The notes beneath the pieces were generated by a model that ran no database searches, was not told where the DNA came from, and saw only the letters and a program-made list of their open reading frames with translations. A stretch of DNA of 55,529 bases, from contig NZ_JACJRS010000033.1 of NCBI RefSeq assembly GCF_014697375.1, positions 1 through 55,529 on the forward strand, read 5' to 3'. The position numbers and the translations under genes are program-made. Below, in pieces: positions 38,201 to 47,301 of the stretch (positions within the stretch are counted from its first letter, which is position 1; the number at the start of each line of letters is the position of its first letter). Source of the stretch: Phormidium sp. FACHB-1136 (GTDB lineage Bacteria > Cyanobacteriota > Cyanobacteriia > Phormidesmidales > Phormidesmidaceae).

Positions 38201-39120
38201 ATGCGACCGTCCTCATCCACCACCACCATGCCATCGGGGGCTTGTTCAATCATGGCCCGATACCAGGCTTCGGTTTCGGCCAAAAGGCGCTGTTGATCCC
38301 GCTGACGATTGGTTTCCCGCAGCACCACCAGCATCACGCTCCCCGTCAACAGGGCCGTGGTCAGCGTGACCCCGGTGGCCAGTTCGTAGAGTTCTAGCCC
38401 ATCCTGAAGGCCCATACCCTCTGGATTACAGAAAAACCGCGCCGCCTCCATGCCCACGTAGTGCATCCCCGCCGTGGCCAGCCCCATCACCCCAGCCGAC
38501 AGCCCCAGGCGATGGCGATGGGCCAGTCCCAGGCGGTGGCCACCATAGAAGCGGAACCACAGGGCCAGGGTGGCTAGCAAAATCGCCACCACCATCGAAG
38601 CCGCCACCACCAGCGGGTTGTAGCGAATCAGCCCGTCGATCTGCATCGCCGCCATGCCTGTGTAGTGCATGGTGCCAATGCCCAGACCAAACAGTGTGCC
38701 CCCCGCCCACAATACCCTGGCCCTAGGGTGATGCCGGGTGACAAAGTGCATGGCATAGATGCTGGCTACCACCCCAGGCCCCATCGACAGGATGGTGAGG
38801 CCCAAATCGTAGGTGACGGGGCAGGCAATGTGAAAGCCCAACATGCCAATGAAATGCATGGCCCAGATGCCAATGCCCAAAGACAGCCCACTCAGGCCCA
38901 ACAGGGTATGGCGCAGCCATCGATCCGTCACAGGTTCGGCAAACTGGGCCATCAAAAAGGCGGTGTAGGCCGTGAAAATCGCAATGGCAATGGACAGCGC
39001 CACCAAGCCGGGGTGGTAGTGGCCTAGGTGGGTGGTCAGACTCCCCAGCATAGGCCCAGAGGTCAGCCCAGAGGTCAGCCCAAAGGTCAGCCCAGATACC
39101 AGACAGGAAAAGGTAAGCAT
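35275..39120 (-). CDS. MHYT-PAS-PAS hybrid histidine kinase with two receivers and an HPt domain
   Basis: A 1281-residue membrane phosphorelay protein. The N-terminal ~270 residues are a seven-helix MHYT sensor with its repeated motifs ([36 protein letters not shown]), thought to bind copper and sense O2, CO or NO. Two PAS domains follow (~275-400, ~410-530), then HisKA (~550, [20 protein letters not shown]), HATPase ([18 protein letters not shown]), REC1 (~Asp840, [13 protein letters not shown]), REC2 (~Asp985, [13 protein letters not shown]) and HPt (~1140, [14 protein letters not shown]). It heads the operon with the REC-kinase and HD-GYP genes. The first ~23 codons contain a 12-bp tandem repeat (GGGCTGACCTCT); ATG 39051 is an alternative start. 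Confidence 0.94.
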   Translation of the reverse strand: MLTFSCLVSGLTFGLTSGLTSGPMLGSLTTHLGHYHPGLVALSIAIAIFTAYTAFLMAQFAEPVTDRWLRHTLLGLSGLSLGIGIWAMHFIGMLGFHIACPVTYDLGLTILSMGPGVVASIYAMHFVTRHHPRARVLWAGGTLFGLGIGTMHYTGMAAMQIDGLIRYNPLVVAASMVVAILLATLALWFRFYGGHRLGLAHRHRLGLSAGVMGLATAGMHYVGMEAARFFCNPEGMGLQDGLELYELATGVTLTTALLTGSVMLVVLRETNRQRDQQRLLAETEAWYRAMIEQAPDGMVVVDEDGRIVLSNAAMETLFGYTHQELLGQSLDRLGLGDLYDARVLALPDHAPTAKCSLADRPGRTRSGIGRRKDGREFPIEMGVTRLPAIGTHGVSLFVAVRDVTERQRAAQEMDRQREILQSILDKAPVGVAITVEGIVQFANPRILDLVGLSVGDSPLKIYVDPSSRVHMLNTLTTTGIVENQRFQMYSPTGDIRDIMATFMATEYEGKPGVLGWLTDISQIKAAEDEMRRAKELAEEASQVKADFLANMSHEIRTPLNAVIGMAHLMQKTDLSPRQQDYLRKIQSSSQHLLGVINDILDFSKIEAGKLNIEHIEFELDRVLDNVATLINEKAAHKGLEVIFEVDSDLPSHFVGDPLRLGQILINYANNAVKFTERGEIDIIVKAQEYRDTEVVLYIAVRDTGIGLTPEQLGQLFQGFQQADTSTTRKFGGTGLGLVICKRISALMGGDVGVESEYGQGSTFWATVCVGRSTKPPRRLVLSRDLQGKRVLVVDDIESARRVLKDLLEPMQLEVDLASDGKEAVAKVSQADAEQSPYDLVFLDWQMPGWDGLEVARRIQEMPLSHRPHHLIVTAYGREEVFKQAHALDIRDVLIKPVSASMVFDSLVRLLGERLPDDHAQDYAPAEDWMDRLRSIQGARILLVEDNEINQEVATELLKDAGFIVDLAENGRIGVDRVKTGHYALVLMDMQMPEMDGVAATVEIRRDPQFADLPILAMTASVMQEDRQRCLEAGMNGHLAKPIEPDELWKALLEWIPPQGAPIGPVPTAAPTAPVETLSIPDHIPGLEVQEGLRRVLGKQALYLSMLRKFVAGQADTPNQLVQTLAAGQRADAERLAHSLRGVAGNIGAMEIHRLATDVETAIREHYSEEQTATLIQQLRLSLGELIGHLEAQLPAEKRPEMGVIDRKQLDAVCSRLGELLVDDDAEAADILQENVGLLSQAFPQDYGKIESAINQFDFEAAYSALLAAQAQLSSPSPSEKP

Positions 39121-39443
39121 GGTGGATGTCGTCCGCTATCGCCGGAAGTTAGCCTCTCTGGAGGTTAGGCTCTCTGGAGATTAGGCCACTAGAAGTCAAA
39201 TCTGATACCTGCAACTATACTCCCCCCGCCAAAGCCCCCTAGGGGATTTTTGCGAAAACTACGGAATTCCAGGAATGCCCTAGACATCCGGGTAGTCCTA
39301 TTTCGTACAGGCTAGAGAATAATCAGGCGACCCTAGAGACCTTACGGCAGTAGATTGCTGTTTTTGGCTGTTTTTTCTCTGACCCGTAGATTAATGCACT
39401 ACCGTTTTCGGTACGGCATTTCGATGCGCACCCCTTAGGTCGT
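39121..39443. other. Divergent-side leader of the MHYT operon, no gene
   Basis: 323 bp upstream of the MHYT gene and downstream of the HAD gene. It contains a short imperfect tandem repeat near 39150-39185 (TTAGCCTCTCTGGAGG / TTAGGCTCTCTGGAGA). Promoter elements were not assigned. Confidence 0.5.
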
Positions 39444-40253
39444 CTACGCCAAAAGTGCCTGGATGAGTTCTAGAAAGCCGTCTACTTCGGGCCGATGGGT
39501 GACGCAGCGGGGATGGTGGGCCAAGTGGGGCCAGTAATGTTTCACATTGGCCACGCCGACGGAGTGGGGAAACAGGGCCGCATCAAATAAACTGACATCA
39601 TTGGGGCTGTCACCGAGGGTGATCACCTGCTGGGGGGAGAACTGGGGAAAGTGGCGCTTCAAGACCCGCTGCAATCCTGCCGCCTTGGATTGCCCCTGGG
39701 GAAAAAGGTGGCACTGCACGGTGCTATAGGTGAATCCCCAATCAAGCCCGTGGCAAATTTCGGCCATGCGGGTGAGATCGGTCGAGGTTAGCCCCTCGGT
39801 GGAAAACGTCCAGTCGGTGAGACGGAAAGTGTTGTCTTCGGCGGGGGTGAGGTCAAACCCATGCTTGCCAAGGTGGCGGAAGACCTCCTCTAGGGACTCG
39901 CGATGGCTAGCTAGATTGGGTATGTCGCTGAGGTATTCGGGACGGTCGCTGCCGGGGAAATAGACGCCGCCATTTTCGGCCATGGCCCCGGCGATGGGTA
40001 GATAGTGGGCCAATCCTTGCACCCAGCCCGCCGAACGTCCGGTCACTACCAGTACCGTCCAGCCCTCCCGCTGCAACTGATCTAGGGCTTGGATGAGGTC
40101 AGCACTAAATTTCCCTTGGCGGGTAAGGGTGCCGTCCATGTCAGTGGCCATTAATCCGGGCTGGGGGCAGGTTTGTTGAAACTGATGGACAAACTCGGCG
40201 ACGGTGCATGGTTGGAACTTGTCCATCGGTTCTACACTAAGTGACGACTGCAA
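39444..40253 (-). CDS. HAD-superfamily phosphatase (Cof/sucrose-phosphatase-like, subclass IIB)
   Basis: A 269-residue HAD hydrolase. Motif I is MATDMDGTLTRQGK (nucleophile and acid/base Asp pair), motif II LVVTGRSAGW, motif III a Lys in GQSKAAGLQRVLKR, motif IV TLGDSPNDVSLFDAA. The cap inserted between motifs II and III is of the C2 type, as in Cof and sucrose- or mannosyl-glycerate-phosphate phosphatases. Substrate cannot be told from sequence; a sugar phosphate is likely. ATG 40226 (MDKFQPCTVAEFV) is an alternative start that removes a weak nine-residue leader. Upstream lies a REP-like palindrome. Confidence 0.88.
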   Translation of the reverse strand: MQSSLSVEPMDKFQPCTVAEFVHQFQQTCPQPGLMATDMDGTLTRQGKFSADLIQALDQLQREGWTVLVVTGRSAGWVQGLAHYLPIAGAMAENGGVYFPGSDRPEYLSDIPNLASHRESLEEVFRHLGKHGFDLTPAEDNTFRLTDWTFSTEGLTSTDLTRMAEICHGLDWGFTYSTVQCHLFPQGQSKAAGLQRVLKRHFPQFSPQQVITLGDSPNDVSLFDAALFPHSVGVANVKHYWPHLAHHPRCVTHRPEVDGFLELIQALLA

Positions 40254-40302
40254 GGCTAAGGACGCAGCAATTTTCAGTATGACTAGGTTGGCGAATAAAA
40301 CA

Positions 40303-40381
40303 CCGCCCAGGCTGAGCCTGTCGAAGCCTTTTCACCCTTCGACAGGCTCAGGGTGAACGGCCAATTTGCCAAAATGAGAAT
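40303..40381. repeat. REP-like palindromic repeat, copy B
   Basis: Stem TGAGCCTGTCGAAG (40313-40326) with CTTCGACAGGCTCA (40337-40350), then GGGTGAACGGCCAAT and AAAATGAGAAT. It matches 13113-13190 over its whole length. The one stem difference between the copies is compensated on the other arm. Confidence 0.85.
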
Positions 40382-40496
40382 TGCGGCTAAGGACGTTAGT
40401 CCATTGACAAAGCCATTGTAGGGTAGGCATCTGGCTTGCCACAAAGACAAGTCCAGGTAGCTGTTCGACCAAGCTTGGGGAGGCAGAAACAGGGGT

Positions 40497-42155
40497 ATGG
40501 ACAAACTAGCACCCGATCAGCGCAATCACTACTATCTCCTTGAGGCGATCCGCACGGGCCTTCATAAGCCTCTGCTGGCAGCACTGTATGCCGTCCAGGG
40601 GCAGCCGCCCTTGGCCGATGGCGAAACGGGCCTAGGCTTGGTGCCCATTCATCAGGTTGACCTAGCCCAAATGGAGACCTTTGTGGGGCAGGTGCAATTC
40701 GCGGCCAACACCCTGCGCCGCCTCACCCAACGGTTGATTGACCAGGGCTGGACGAATGCCGACCTGTGGAATGCCGCCGCTGGTCGCTATACCGACCGAT
40801 TTTTAGCCACCGTAGCCGAGGGCTATACCCCCACCTTGGAGGAAACCGATGCCGCCCAACTGGAGCCCTGTGAGGGGCCAGCCCTACGACAGGCCTACCT
40901 CGCAGACTTGGCCGCAGACGGCGGCGATACTCTCCCCAAGGGCTTAGTCCAGCTTGACCCCACCCTGCTGGCCTTTGTGGAACGAGTGCCCCCCAACTAC
41001 AGCCGCCTAGAGTGCCAGCGGCAAGCCCTAGTGGAGGCGGTACGGCTGTGGCGACAATTAGACGATGCCGAGGCGGTCTATGGGGCGCTTCAGGTGCCCG
41101 TGGTGGATCAAGTACCCGACGAAACGGCCCTGGATCAAGCCCTGTTGGCGTTTCTCCAGTCTGCCCTGCGCTACTATTCCGGCTACCCCAACCAGCGAGA
41201 GGCGTTGATTCGTCTGGCTCAGATCTGGCGCAAGCTAGATTCCCGCGAAGAAGCCATCGCCACCCTGCTGGCCAGCGACCCCTTCGCCCATGAGACCAAC
41301 CTGCCTATCATCGATCCGGCCCTGATCGCCTTTGTGCAAACTCTGCCCAGTCTCTACCGAGGCCAGGGCGACCAGCGCTTTGCCCTCACCGAAGCCTACC
41401 GCCGCTGGTTTGAGCTAGAGTCTCGCAACGAAGCCCTCGAAAAGCTAGGGGTGAACCCCGATGATCTGGTGGCCAACGCCGACAACCCCACAGCCCTGAT
41501 GGGAACCGCCCAAACCCTAGACCGAGCGCTCCTAGAATTTGTGCAACGCATTCCCACCACCTACACCGAAACCGACCCCCAGCGGGAAGCCCTGATTCGC
41601 CTCGTGCAGCTTTGGCGCAGACTGGAGGGCCGCACCGCCACCGTGCAGGCATTGCTGGAGGATGTGCGCCGCATGGAACGAGCCGCCCCCACCTCACCAG
41701 ACGCCATGCCCGTGCCCCTGGCGCTGCCCTCGCCGCCCCGCCCCGCCCGCTGGACTCCCCATAACCTTCAACTCGCGGCTAGCATTATCCCTAACGGCAA
41801 CTTCACCTGGGCCGAAGCCACGCGAGGCGGAGCCCGAATGCCCCCCAACCAGGCCACCGTAGACGCCATTGTCCGCATTGCCCAGTTGGCCCAACAGGCT
41901 CGTGATCGCCTCGGTCGGCCCTTCATCATCACCAGTTGGTATCGACCTGCCAGCATCAACCGCCAGGTGGGCGGCGCATCCCACAGCCGCCATATCGTTG
42001 GCGATGCCATCGATTTCTACTGCCCCGGTCTCACGGGCAACCAACTCTACTGGTTCCTCGATCCCTGGTGGCCCGGTGGCCTAGGCCGTTATCGCCGCTA
42101 CCCCAATCTGGCCCACCTCGATGCCCGCCCCGAACGTGCCCGCTGGACGCACTAG
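40497..42155 (+). CDS. M15-type peptidase with four N-terminal helical repeats
   Basis: A 552-residue protein. The C-terminal ~125 residues are a peptidase M15 (M15A/VanY-like) domain: PFIITSWYRPASINRQVGGA, then the zinc ligands in SHSRHIVGDAIDFY and HLDARPERARW. Such enzymes cut peptidoglycan peptides. Before it stand four copies of a ~47-residue unit (starting about residues 153, 212, 272 and 341) with consensus hD.ALLAFVQ.hP..Y.....QREALIRL.Q.WR.LE.R..A...L. I do not recognise this unit as a named domain; TPR-like helical pairs are possible. No signal peptide is evident, odd for a wall enzyme. The first ~150 residues (VQGQPPLADGETGLGLVPI) may be another binding domain. Confidence 0.85.
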   Translation: MDKLAPDQRNHYYLLEAIRTGLHKPLLAALYAVQGQPPLADGETGLGLVPIHQVDLAQMETFVGQVQFAANTLRRLTQRLIDQGWTNADLWNAAAGRYTDRFLATVAEGYTPTLEETDAAQLEPCEGPALRQAYLADLAADGGDTLPKGLVQLDPTLLAFVERVPPNYSRLECQRQALVEAVRLWRQLDDAEAVYGALQVPVVDQVPDETALDQALLAFLQSALRYYSGYPNQREALIRLAQIWRKLDSREEAIATLLASDPFAHETNLPIIDPALIAFVQTLPSLYRGQGDQRFALTEAYRRWFELESRNEALEKLGVNPDDLVANADNPTALMGTAQTLDRALLEFVQRIPTTYTETDPQREALIRLVQLWRRLEGRTATVQALLEDVRRMERAAPTSPDAMPVPLALPSPPRPARWTPHNLQLAASIIPNGNFTWAEATRGGARMPPNQATVDAIVRIAQLAQQARDRLGRPFIITSWYRPASINRQVGGASHSRHIVGDAIDFYCPGLTGNQLYWFLDPWWPGGLGRYRRYPNLAHLDARPERARWTH

Positions 42156-42161
42156 CCCTAA

Positions 42162-43208
42162 TCAACCTCGCCGCATGGGCAGGGTGGGCAGGGTGGAGGG
42201 GGGCGGGTCTAGTTCGATGGTGGCGACGACTTGACCGTGGTCAGACTTCCAGGGTTCGATGGTTTCGTCTAGCAGGGTTTGGTCAAACAGGTGGTCGTTG
42301 TAGACCGAAACGTAGGTGACGCGGCCAATGCGGTCGCGGTTTTGGGCGGCAAATTCCTCGCTCACCATGATGTGATCGAGGCTGTCGTAGTGGCCGTTGT
42401 GGATGTGGGTGTAGTAGTGGTCGCCGTAGCCCAGGCGGGCCTGGATATCCTTCACCTGGTAGAGTAGCACGTCCCACACCGGGGCTTTTTTGCGGTAGGG
42501 CCAACATTCCCAGGGGGGCTGACCAGCCACGATTTGGGTGGTTACCGCTGTGTGGTTGTCGTTCACGTCGCCCATCACAATCACCGGATAGCGGCGATCT
42601 TGCAGCACCTCCATCAGGATGCAGCGTAAGGCCGTGGCCTCCGCCGCCCGCCGAATCAGCGACCGCGCATAGCCCTTGGCCACTTCCACCGGATCCCCCC
42701 GATCCACGCCATCGGCCAGGGTGGGACGTTTAGACTTAAGGTGAATTACAAAGGCGGTGCATTGAATCGTGTCGGTGAGGGCCAAATCTACCGCTAGCAC
42801 GGGGTGGGAAAACTGGCGAATGGGTAGTTCGGCCCCATCCAGTTCTAGGGCACTGCCGGGGGGGAAATCCTCATATACCCGCTGATCCAGCACCGGAAAC
42901 CGCGTCGCTAGAGCCAACCCAGGGCCACGTCCGGCCCCCTCGGCCATCACAATCGTGTGCTGACGGTGGTATTCACTGCGGTGCAGCGCTTCCTTCAGCG
43001 CTCCCTGATGAAACACCTCCTGAAAGCCCACAATATCCACCTTCATGCGGTCGAGCTGGCGGCCAATCCAGGTGAGTTTTTTGAGGTAGTCGTCGCGGCT
43101 GTAGGCTTCGCCGGGGTAAAAGTCACGCTCCGGCAGGGCCAGGTTACACAGGTTAAAGGTGCCCACCCGAAACAGGCGGCGTTCTGGGGCAGAAAGGCTA
43201 TCGACCAC
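42162..43208 (-). CDS. Endonuclease/exonuclease/phosphatase family protein
   Basis: A 348-residue EEP-fold metal enzyme. Motifs: VGTFNLCNLALPE, VDIVGFQEVFHQGAL (catalytic Glu), FVIHLKSKRP, VIVMGDVNDNHTAVTT (catalytic Asp/Asn), YTHIHNGHYDSLDHIMVSEE and the terminal SDHGQVVATIEL. The fold covers DNases, phosphoesterases and lipid phosphatases; the substrate is not evident. No signal peptide is seen, so it is probably cytosolic. It starts with GTG at 43208. It converges on the M15 gene, with only 6 bp between the two stop codons, and the transporter gene follows 23 bp upstream on the same strand, suggesting co-transcription. Confidence 0.88.
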   Translation of the reverse strand: MVDSLSAPERRLFRVGTFNLCNLALPERDFYPGEAYSRDDYLKKLTWIGRQLDRMKVDIVGFQEVFHQGALKEALHRSEYHRQHTIVMAEGAGRGPGLALATRFPVLDQRVYEDFPPGSALELDGAELPIRQFSHPVLAVDLALTDTIQCTAFVIHLKSKRPTLADGVDRGDPVEVAKGYARSLIRRAAEATALRCILMEVLQDRRYPVIVMGDVNDNHTAVTTQIVAGQPPWECWPYRKKAPVWDVLLYQVKDIQARLGYGDHYYTHIHNGHYDSLDHIMVSEEFAAQNRDRIGRVTYVSVYNDHLFDQTLLDETIEPWKSDHGQVVATIELDPPPSTLPTLPMRRG

Positions 43209-43231
43209 GGTAGTACGGATCCTAAGTAGAG

Positions 43232-44161
43232 TTATGAAGTAGATTGACGGAGACTGAGCAGGGCAACGCTAAGGGTGACCAGAACGACGCCGAAGGACTG
43301 TACCCAGGATAGATGTTCTTGCAGGGCCAGGGCGGCCAAAACAGCGGTGAGGGCCGGATTGGCGGATCCCACCATGGCGGCGGCGGTGGCCCCCACCCAG
43401 CGAATCCCTAGGTTGTTGAGCAGATGGCCCGATGCCGTGGCCAGGGCCGAGAGGAGCGCCCCAATCCAGAGGCCCGCCCAGTCTAATCCCTGGAGGTTGA
43501 CGGGCCAAATCAGCAGACAAAGCCCAGACAAAACCAAGGTGCTAGCAAAGCTGATGCCCGTGAAGGGGAGGGGATGGTAGGTTTCAAAGGCCTTTTGGGC
43601 CACCACGGTGTAGAGGGCATAGGCCAGGGCCGAGGCGAGACCGAGGATCACCCCCAGCCAACTCATCGATCCTTCGCCACCCAGGGGCACCGTGAGGCTG
43701 CTACCGAGCAAAATCAAGGCCATAATGCTCCAGCGCATGGCTGTGGGTCGATGGCCAAACCACCCCCAGGACAGCAGCGCCGTATAGACCGGAAAGGAGA
43801 AAAACAGGGTGAGGGCAATGCCCGTAGGAATCAGTCCGATGGACACATAGAGCAGCCCCAGGTAGAGGAACATCAGCCCGCCCCCGGCCAGGGCCAGCCC
43901 CAGTTCCCGGCGGTGATTGGGCTTTTGCAAACGCTGCAAGTCTGGCCATAGATTGGGATAGAGGGGGGTAAGCACCAGGGCCATCAGCGGCACCCCCAAC
44001 AGCATCCGCATAAACAGCAACAGAAAGGAATTGGGTAATGTGGGTTCCACAAAGCCGCCCACCATTGCGCCGCCGAGGGGATAGGCATTAAACAGCACCC
44101 GCGCCACCAGATTTTGCAAGGAAAAGAACCCTGCCGCCAACACAATGATTAGGTAGCCCAT
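43232..44161 (-). CDS. DMT-superfamily (EamA) transporter
   Basis: A 309-residue membrane protein with ten predicted hydrophobic helices in two EamA repeats. The first repeat has MRMLLGVPLMALVLTPLYPN and FLYLGLLYVSIGLIPTGIAL; the second has LGVILGLASALAYALYTVVA and the signature end GATAAAMVGSANPALTAVLA. Family members export amino acids, metabolites or nucleotide sugars; the substrate cannot be predicted. It starts at ATG 44161, divergent from argD with 155 bp between, and lies just upstream of the EEP gene on the same strand. Confidence 0.9.
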   Translation of the reverse strand: MGYLIIVLAAGFFSLQNLVARVLFNAYPLGGAMVGGFVEPTLPNSFLLLFMRMLLGVPLMALVLTPLYPNLWPDLQRLQKPNHRRELGLALAGGGLMFLYLGLLYVSIGLIPTGIALTLFFSFPVYTALLSWGWFGHRPTAMRWSIMALILLGSSLTVPLGGEGSMSWLGVILGLASALAYALYTVVAQKAFETYHPLPFTGISFASTLVLSGLCLLIWPVNLQGLDWAGLWIGALLSALATASGHLLNNLGIRWVGATAAAMVGSANPALTAVLAALALQEHLSWVQSFGVVLVTLSVALLSLRQSTS

Positions 44162-44316
44162 GGATCGTTCTCCTCGTTCGTTCCCACCCTATGTCATTAA
44201 ATCCCCCTATTTCTAGGCTGGCTTTTCGAGATCTTTCCGCTATGCTCGATCCAGGGTAGGGATGCGACCTTCGATCCGCCCCATTCCCCTCGCTCTTTCT
44301 CCACCCCCTTGCCACC

Positions 44317-45612
44317 GTGAGCCTAAAAACCCTCGTCCAAAAGTCTCTCAAATCCTTGCCCTTCAACGGCAACGGCCACAACGGTTTCTCCCCGGCCCAG
44401 TTTGATGCGGCGGTGATGACCACCTACGGGCGCTTTCCCCTCACCCTCACCCGTGGCAAGGGCAGCTATGTGTGGGATGACCAGGGCCGTCGCTACCTAG
44501 ATTGTGTGGCGGGTATTGCCACCTGCACCCTCGGCCATGCCCACCCCGCCATGGTGGAGGCCGTTAGCCAGCAGATTCAAACCCTGCACCATGTCTCCAA
44601 CCTCTACTACATTCCCGAGCAGGGTGCCCTAGCCCAATGGCTGGTAGAGCATTCCTGCGCGGATCGGGCGTTTTTCTGCAACTCTGGGGCCGAGGCCAAC
44701 GAAGGGGCGATTAAGCTGGCCCGTAAATATGCCCACACCAAGCGGGGCATCGCCAACCCGCTGATCATCACCGCCCAGGCCAGCTTCCACGGACGCACCC
44801 TGGCCACCATCACCGCCACCGGGCAACCCAAGTATCAGAAAAACTTTGACCCGCTGATGCCCGGTTTTGCCTACGTCCCCTACAACGATATCGCCGCCCT
44901 AGAGAGCCTGATTGCCGAACTGGATGCCGAAACGCCCCAGGTCGCGGCCATCATGCTGGAAGCGCTTCAGGGGGAAGGGGGTGTCTGTCCGGGGGATCGG
45001 GCCTATTTCCAACGGATTCGGCAACTTTGCGACGAAAAGGGCATTCTGCTGATTCTGGACGAGGTGCAGGTGGGCATGGGCCGCACGGGCACCCTCTGGG
45101 GCTACGAAAACCTCGGCATCGAGCCAGATATCTTCACCTCGGCCAAGGGCTTGGGCGGCGGTATTCCCATCGGGGCCATGCTCTGCAAAGCCTCCTGCGA
45201 TGTGTTTGAACCGGGCGACCACGCCAGCACCTTTGGCGGCAATCCCTTCGCCTGCAAAGTGGGTCTCACCGTCTGCCAAACCCTAGAAGCCGAAAACCTG
45301 CTAGAGAATGTGCAACAACGGGGCGAACAACTGCGCCTAGGGCTGCAACGCCTGATTCAGCAGTATCCAAACGTGCTGGAACAGGTTCGCGGCTGGGGGC
45401 TGATCAATGGCCTAGTGCTGCAACCCGAAAGCTCGATCAAGTCTGTGGATATTGTGAAAGCGGCCATGGGCGAAGGCTTGCTACTCGTCCCGGCTGGCCC
45501 CCAGGTGGTGCGCTTTGTGCCCCCGCTGAACGTGAGTGCCGACGAAATTCAGCAGGCCATTCTGTCTACCGAAAAAGCCATGGCCATGGCCATCAAACGG
45601 CAGCATTCCTAG
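44317..45612 (+). CDS. argD: Acetylornithine aminotransferase
   Basis: A 431-residue PLP-dependent class III transaminase that makes N-acetylornithine in arginine synthesis. Motifs: YVWDDQGRRYLDCVAGIATC, FFCNSGAEANEGAIKLARKY, SFHGRTLATITATGQPKYQ, LILDEVQVGMGRTGTLWGYE and the PLP lysine in TSAKGLGGGIPIGAM. The start is GTG 44317 (MSLKTLVQKSLK), giving a slightly longer N-terminus than in E. coli. Ornithine and GABA aminotransferases are relatives, but the GMGRTG and CxVGLTVC pattern fits ArgD. Its stop overlaps the convergent Uma2 gene by four bases. Confidence 0.95.
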   Translation: MSLKTLVQKSLKSLPFNGNGHNGFSPAQFDAAVMTTYGRFPLTLTRGKGSYVWDDQGRRYLDCVAGIATCTLGHAHPAMVEAVSQQIQTLHHVSNLYYIPEQGALAQWLVEHSCADRAFFCNSGAEANEGAIKLARKYAHTKRGIANPLIITAQASFHGRTLATITATGQPKYQKNFDPLMPGFAYVPYNDIAALESLIAELDAETPQVAAIMLEALQGEGGVCPGDRAYFQRIRQLCDEKGILLILDEVQVGMGRTGTLWGYENLGIEPDIFTSAKGLGGGIPIGAMLCKASCDVFEPGDHASTFGGNPFACKVGLTVCQTLEAENLLENVQQRGEQLRLGLQRLIQQYPNVLEQVRGWGLINGLVLQPESSIKSVDIVKAAMGEGLLLVPAGPQVVRFVPPLNVSADEIQQAILSTEKAMAMAIKRQHS

Positions 45613-46421
45613 GCTGGGGGGGCTGTTTCACTAGGGCGAATCGCCTGCTCAACCTCATCCACAGACAAGCTCAGAATCGTCGCGATTTCCACCGCCGAGA
45701 GCCCCCGTTGATGGAGCGGTTGAATGGCCCCTAGACGGGCCTGACGTTCTTGCTGGGCCTGGATTTGGTACGTCTGGGCCTGGGCTTCCAGTTCTAGGGC
45801 TTTTTCTTCGGCGGACGGATAGCGGTTGCCCTCGGCATCAAACCAGGTGAGTACCTCGCGAATCTCGCCGCCTAGAAGCCCCTGCGCCCGACCGATGGCG
45901 AGGCCGACCTCTGGCATCCATTAGGGTTCACCCCGTTGCAGTTGATACTCACCGTCGATGAGTTTGTAGACCTCGAAGGGCTGGTGCTTGTCGCGTCCCC
46001 AGTATTCCGGGTTGTAGATGACGTAGTACAGAACGCCGAGGTTGGCGTAGATAGCCATTTTCTCGACGTACTCCCCGCCCGGACTCAGGACACCATCTCC
46101 AGGGCCATGATTCGGAACGGTGTCGGCTTCTTCCCAGAGTACGTAGCTTCTGCGGAAGCGCTGACCGGGCTTGCGACGGGGCACGCCGAGGGCCAAAAAG
46201 CCATCGGGAATCACCGGAACGCGGTAGTCCCCCCCTGTGGTGTGGTAAATGCCCATATCCACGCCAAAGTACCAGTCTTGGCGGTCGGCCCAGATAAGTT
46301 TCAGCAAAAAGAGTAGGTAGTTGGGTAAAAGATTCTGGTCTTCGTCGTCAACGGGGGTATCGTCGGAGTCGAGCAGCTCGTCGCTGGTGGGGAGGTTTTT
46401 GTAGAGGTCGGCTTGTACCAT
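45609..46421 (-). pseudogene. Uma2-family (DUF820) endonuclease-like gene split by one in-frame stop
   Basis: Two frames in the same register together make a full-length cyanobacterial Uma2 protein of ~270 codons. The first (46421-45921) carries the PD-(D/E)XK-like core: DWYFGVDMGIYHT, YRVPVIPDGFLALGVPRRK, RRSYVLWEEA, VLYYVIYNPEYWG, ending LIDGEYQLQRGEP. A TAA at 45923-45921 then interrupts, and one codon (TGG) later the second part continues MPEVGLAIGRAQGLLGGEIR, a Gln/Glu-rich coiled coil and a helix-turn-helix-like tail (LSAVEIATILSLSVDEVEQA). Relatives read 'G.P(V/L)W(M/L)PE.GL.IGR' straight through here, so TAA probably replaced a leucine or valine codon. The truncated 166-residue product keeps the nuclease core and could remain active. 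Confidence 0.85.
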
Positions 46422-46632
46422 GGCGGTGGCCTAGGATCGCATGGCTTTATCATAGCGGTGGGTGAGGCGATCACCAGACGCCGAAAAGGAGGCTGGAGGG
46501 GAGGTCGTTAACGCCGGGACCCCAAGGGCTAGGAAGCTAGACAAATCGGCGTTACAGTGGCGAAATATCGGGTTTTCTACGGCCTAAAGTGAGCTATGGT
46601 AGCTACAGAATTTATGCAGTCTGGACAGATTC

Positions 46633-47262
46633 ATGGAATGGCATGTCACCGACGCCCAAAGCCTGCGAGTCATTGACAACGAAATTGGCGACCATGGCTT
46701 CTCCCCGGCAGAATACGAGATTGTGCGTCGAGTGATCTATGCCACCGCAGATTTTGACTACGTGGCCCACGTCCGGTTTTCTGACCAAGCCCTGCAATCG
46801 GGGGCCGCTGCCCTAGCCGCCCGCACTACCATTGTGGTGGACGTTCCCATGGTGCAGGTGGGCATCACCCCAGCCATCCAGGCTACCTTTGCTAACCCGG
46901 TCTATTGCAGCATGGACGCCCTCACCCGTCCCCAGAAGGGCAGAAGTCAAGCCGCTTGGGGCATTGAAACCTTGGCCCTGCGCTATCCGGAGGCTATTTT
47001 TGTCGTGGGGGACTCGGAGGTAGCCCTGGCGACCCTGGTGGATTTGATTGAAACCCAAAAAGTGCGTCCTGCCCTAGTCGTTGGCACACCTGCCGGATTC
47101 CTAGACACCGCTGTGCTTAAGGATCGGCTGCAAGACACGATGATTCCCCATGTGCGGATTGATGGCCGCAAGGGCAGTGCGGTGGTGGCCGCCGCCATCG
47201 TCAATGGCTTGGTGGATCTGGCATGGCAAGCCTATGGCCAAGATCCAAAATCGGTGAATTAG
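46633..47262 (+). CDS. cobH: Precorrin-8X methylmutase (CobH/CbiC)
   Basis: Moves the C-11 methyl group to C-12 to form hydrogenobyrinic acid (or the cobalt form) in corrin ring synthesis. The 209 residues match the family: FSPAEYEIVRRVIYATADFD, the substrate-contacting VVDVPMVQVGI, LALRYPEAIFVVGDSEVAL and VGTPAGFLDTAVLKDRL, ending with RKGSAVVAAAIVNGL. It stands away from other cob genes, as is usual in cyanobacteria. I saw no cobalamin riboswitch in the 211 bp upstream. The symporter gene begins 40 bp downstream on the same strand. Confidence 0.95.
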   Translation: MEWHVTDAQSLRVIDNEIGDHGFSPAEYEIVRRVIYATADFDYVAHVRFSDQALQSGAAALAARTTIVVDVPMVQVGITPAIQATFANPVYCSMDALTRPQKGRSQAAWGIETLALRYPEAIFVVGDSEVALATLVDLIETQKVRPALVVGTPAGFLDTAVLKDRLQDTMIPHVRIDGRKGSAVVAAAIVNGLVDLAWQAYGQDPKSVN

Positions 47263-47301
47263 GCCCAGGGTTCTGGGGGTATGGCAAGATAACAGCGGTG
47301 T

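Noticed and set aside
46422..46632. Cobalamin riboswitch upstream of cobH
   Set aside because: Looked for B12-box-like sequence and did not recognise one; the region only has short GC-rich inverted stretches.
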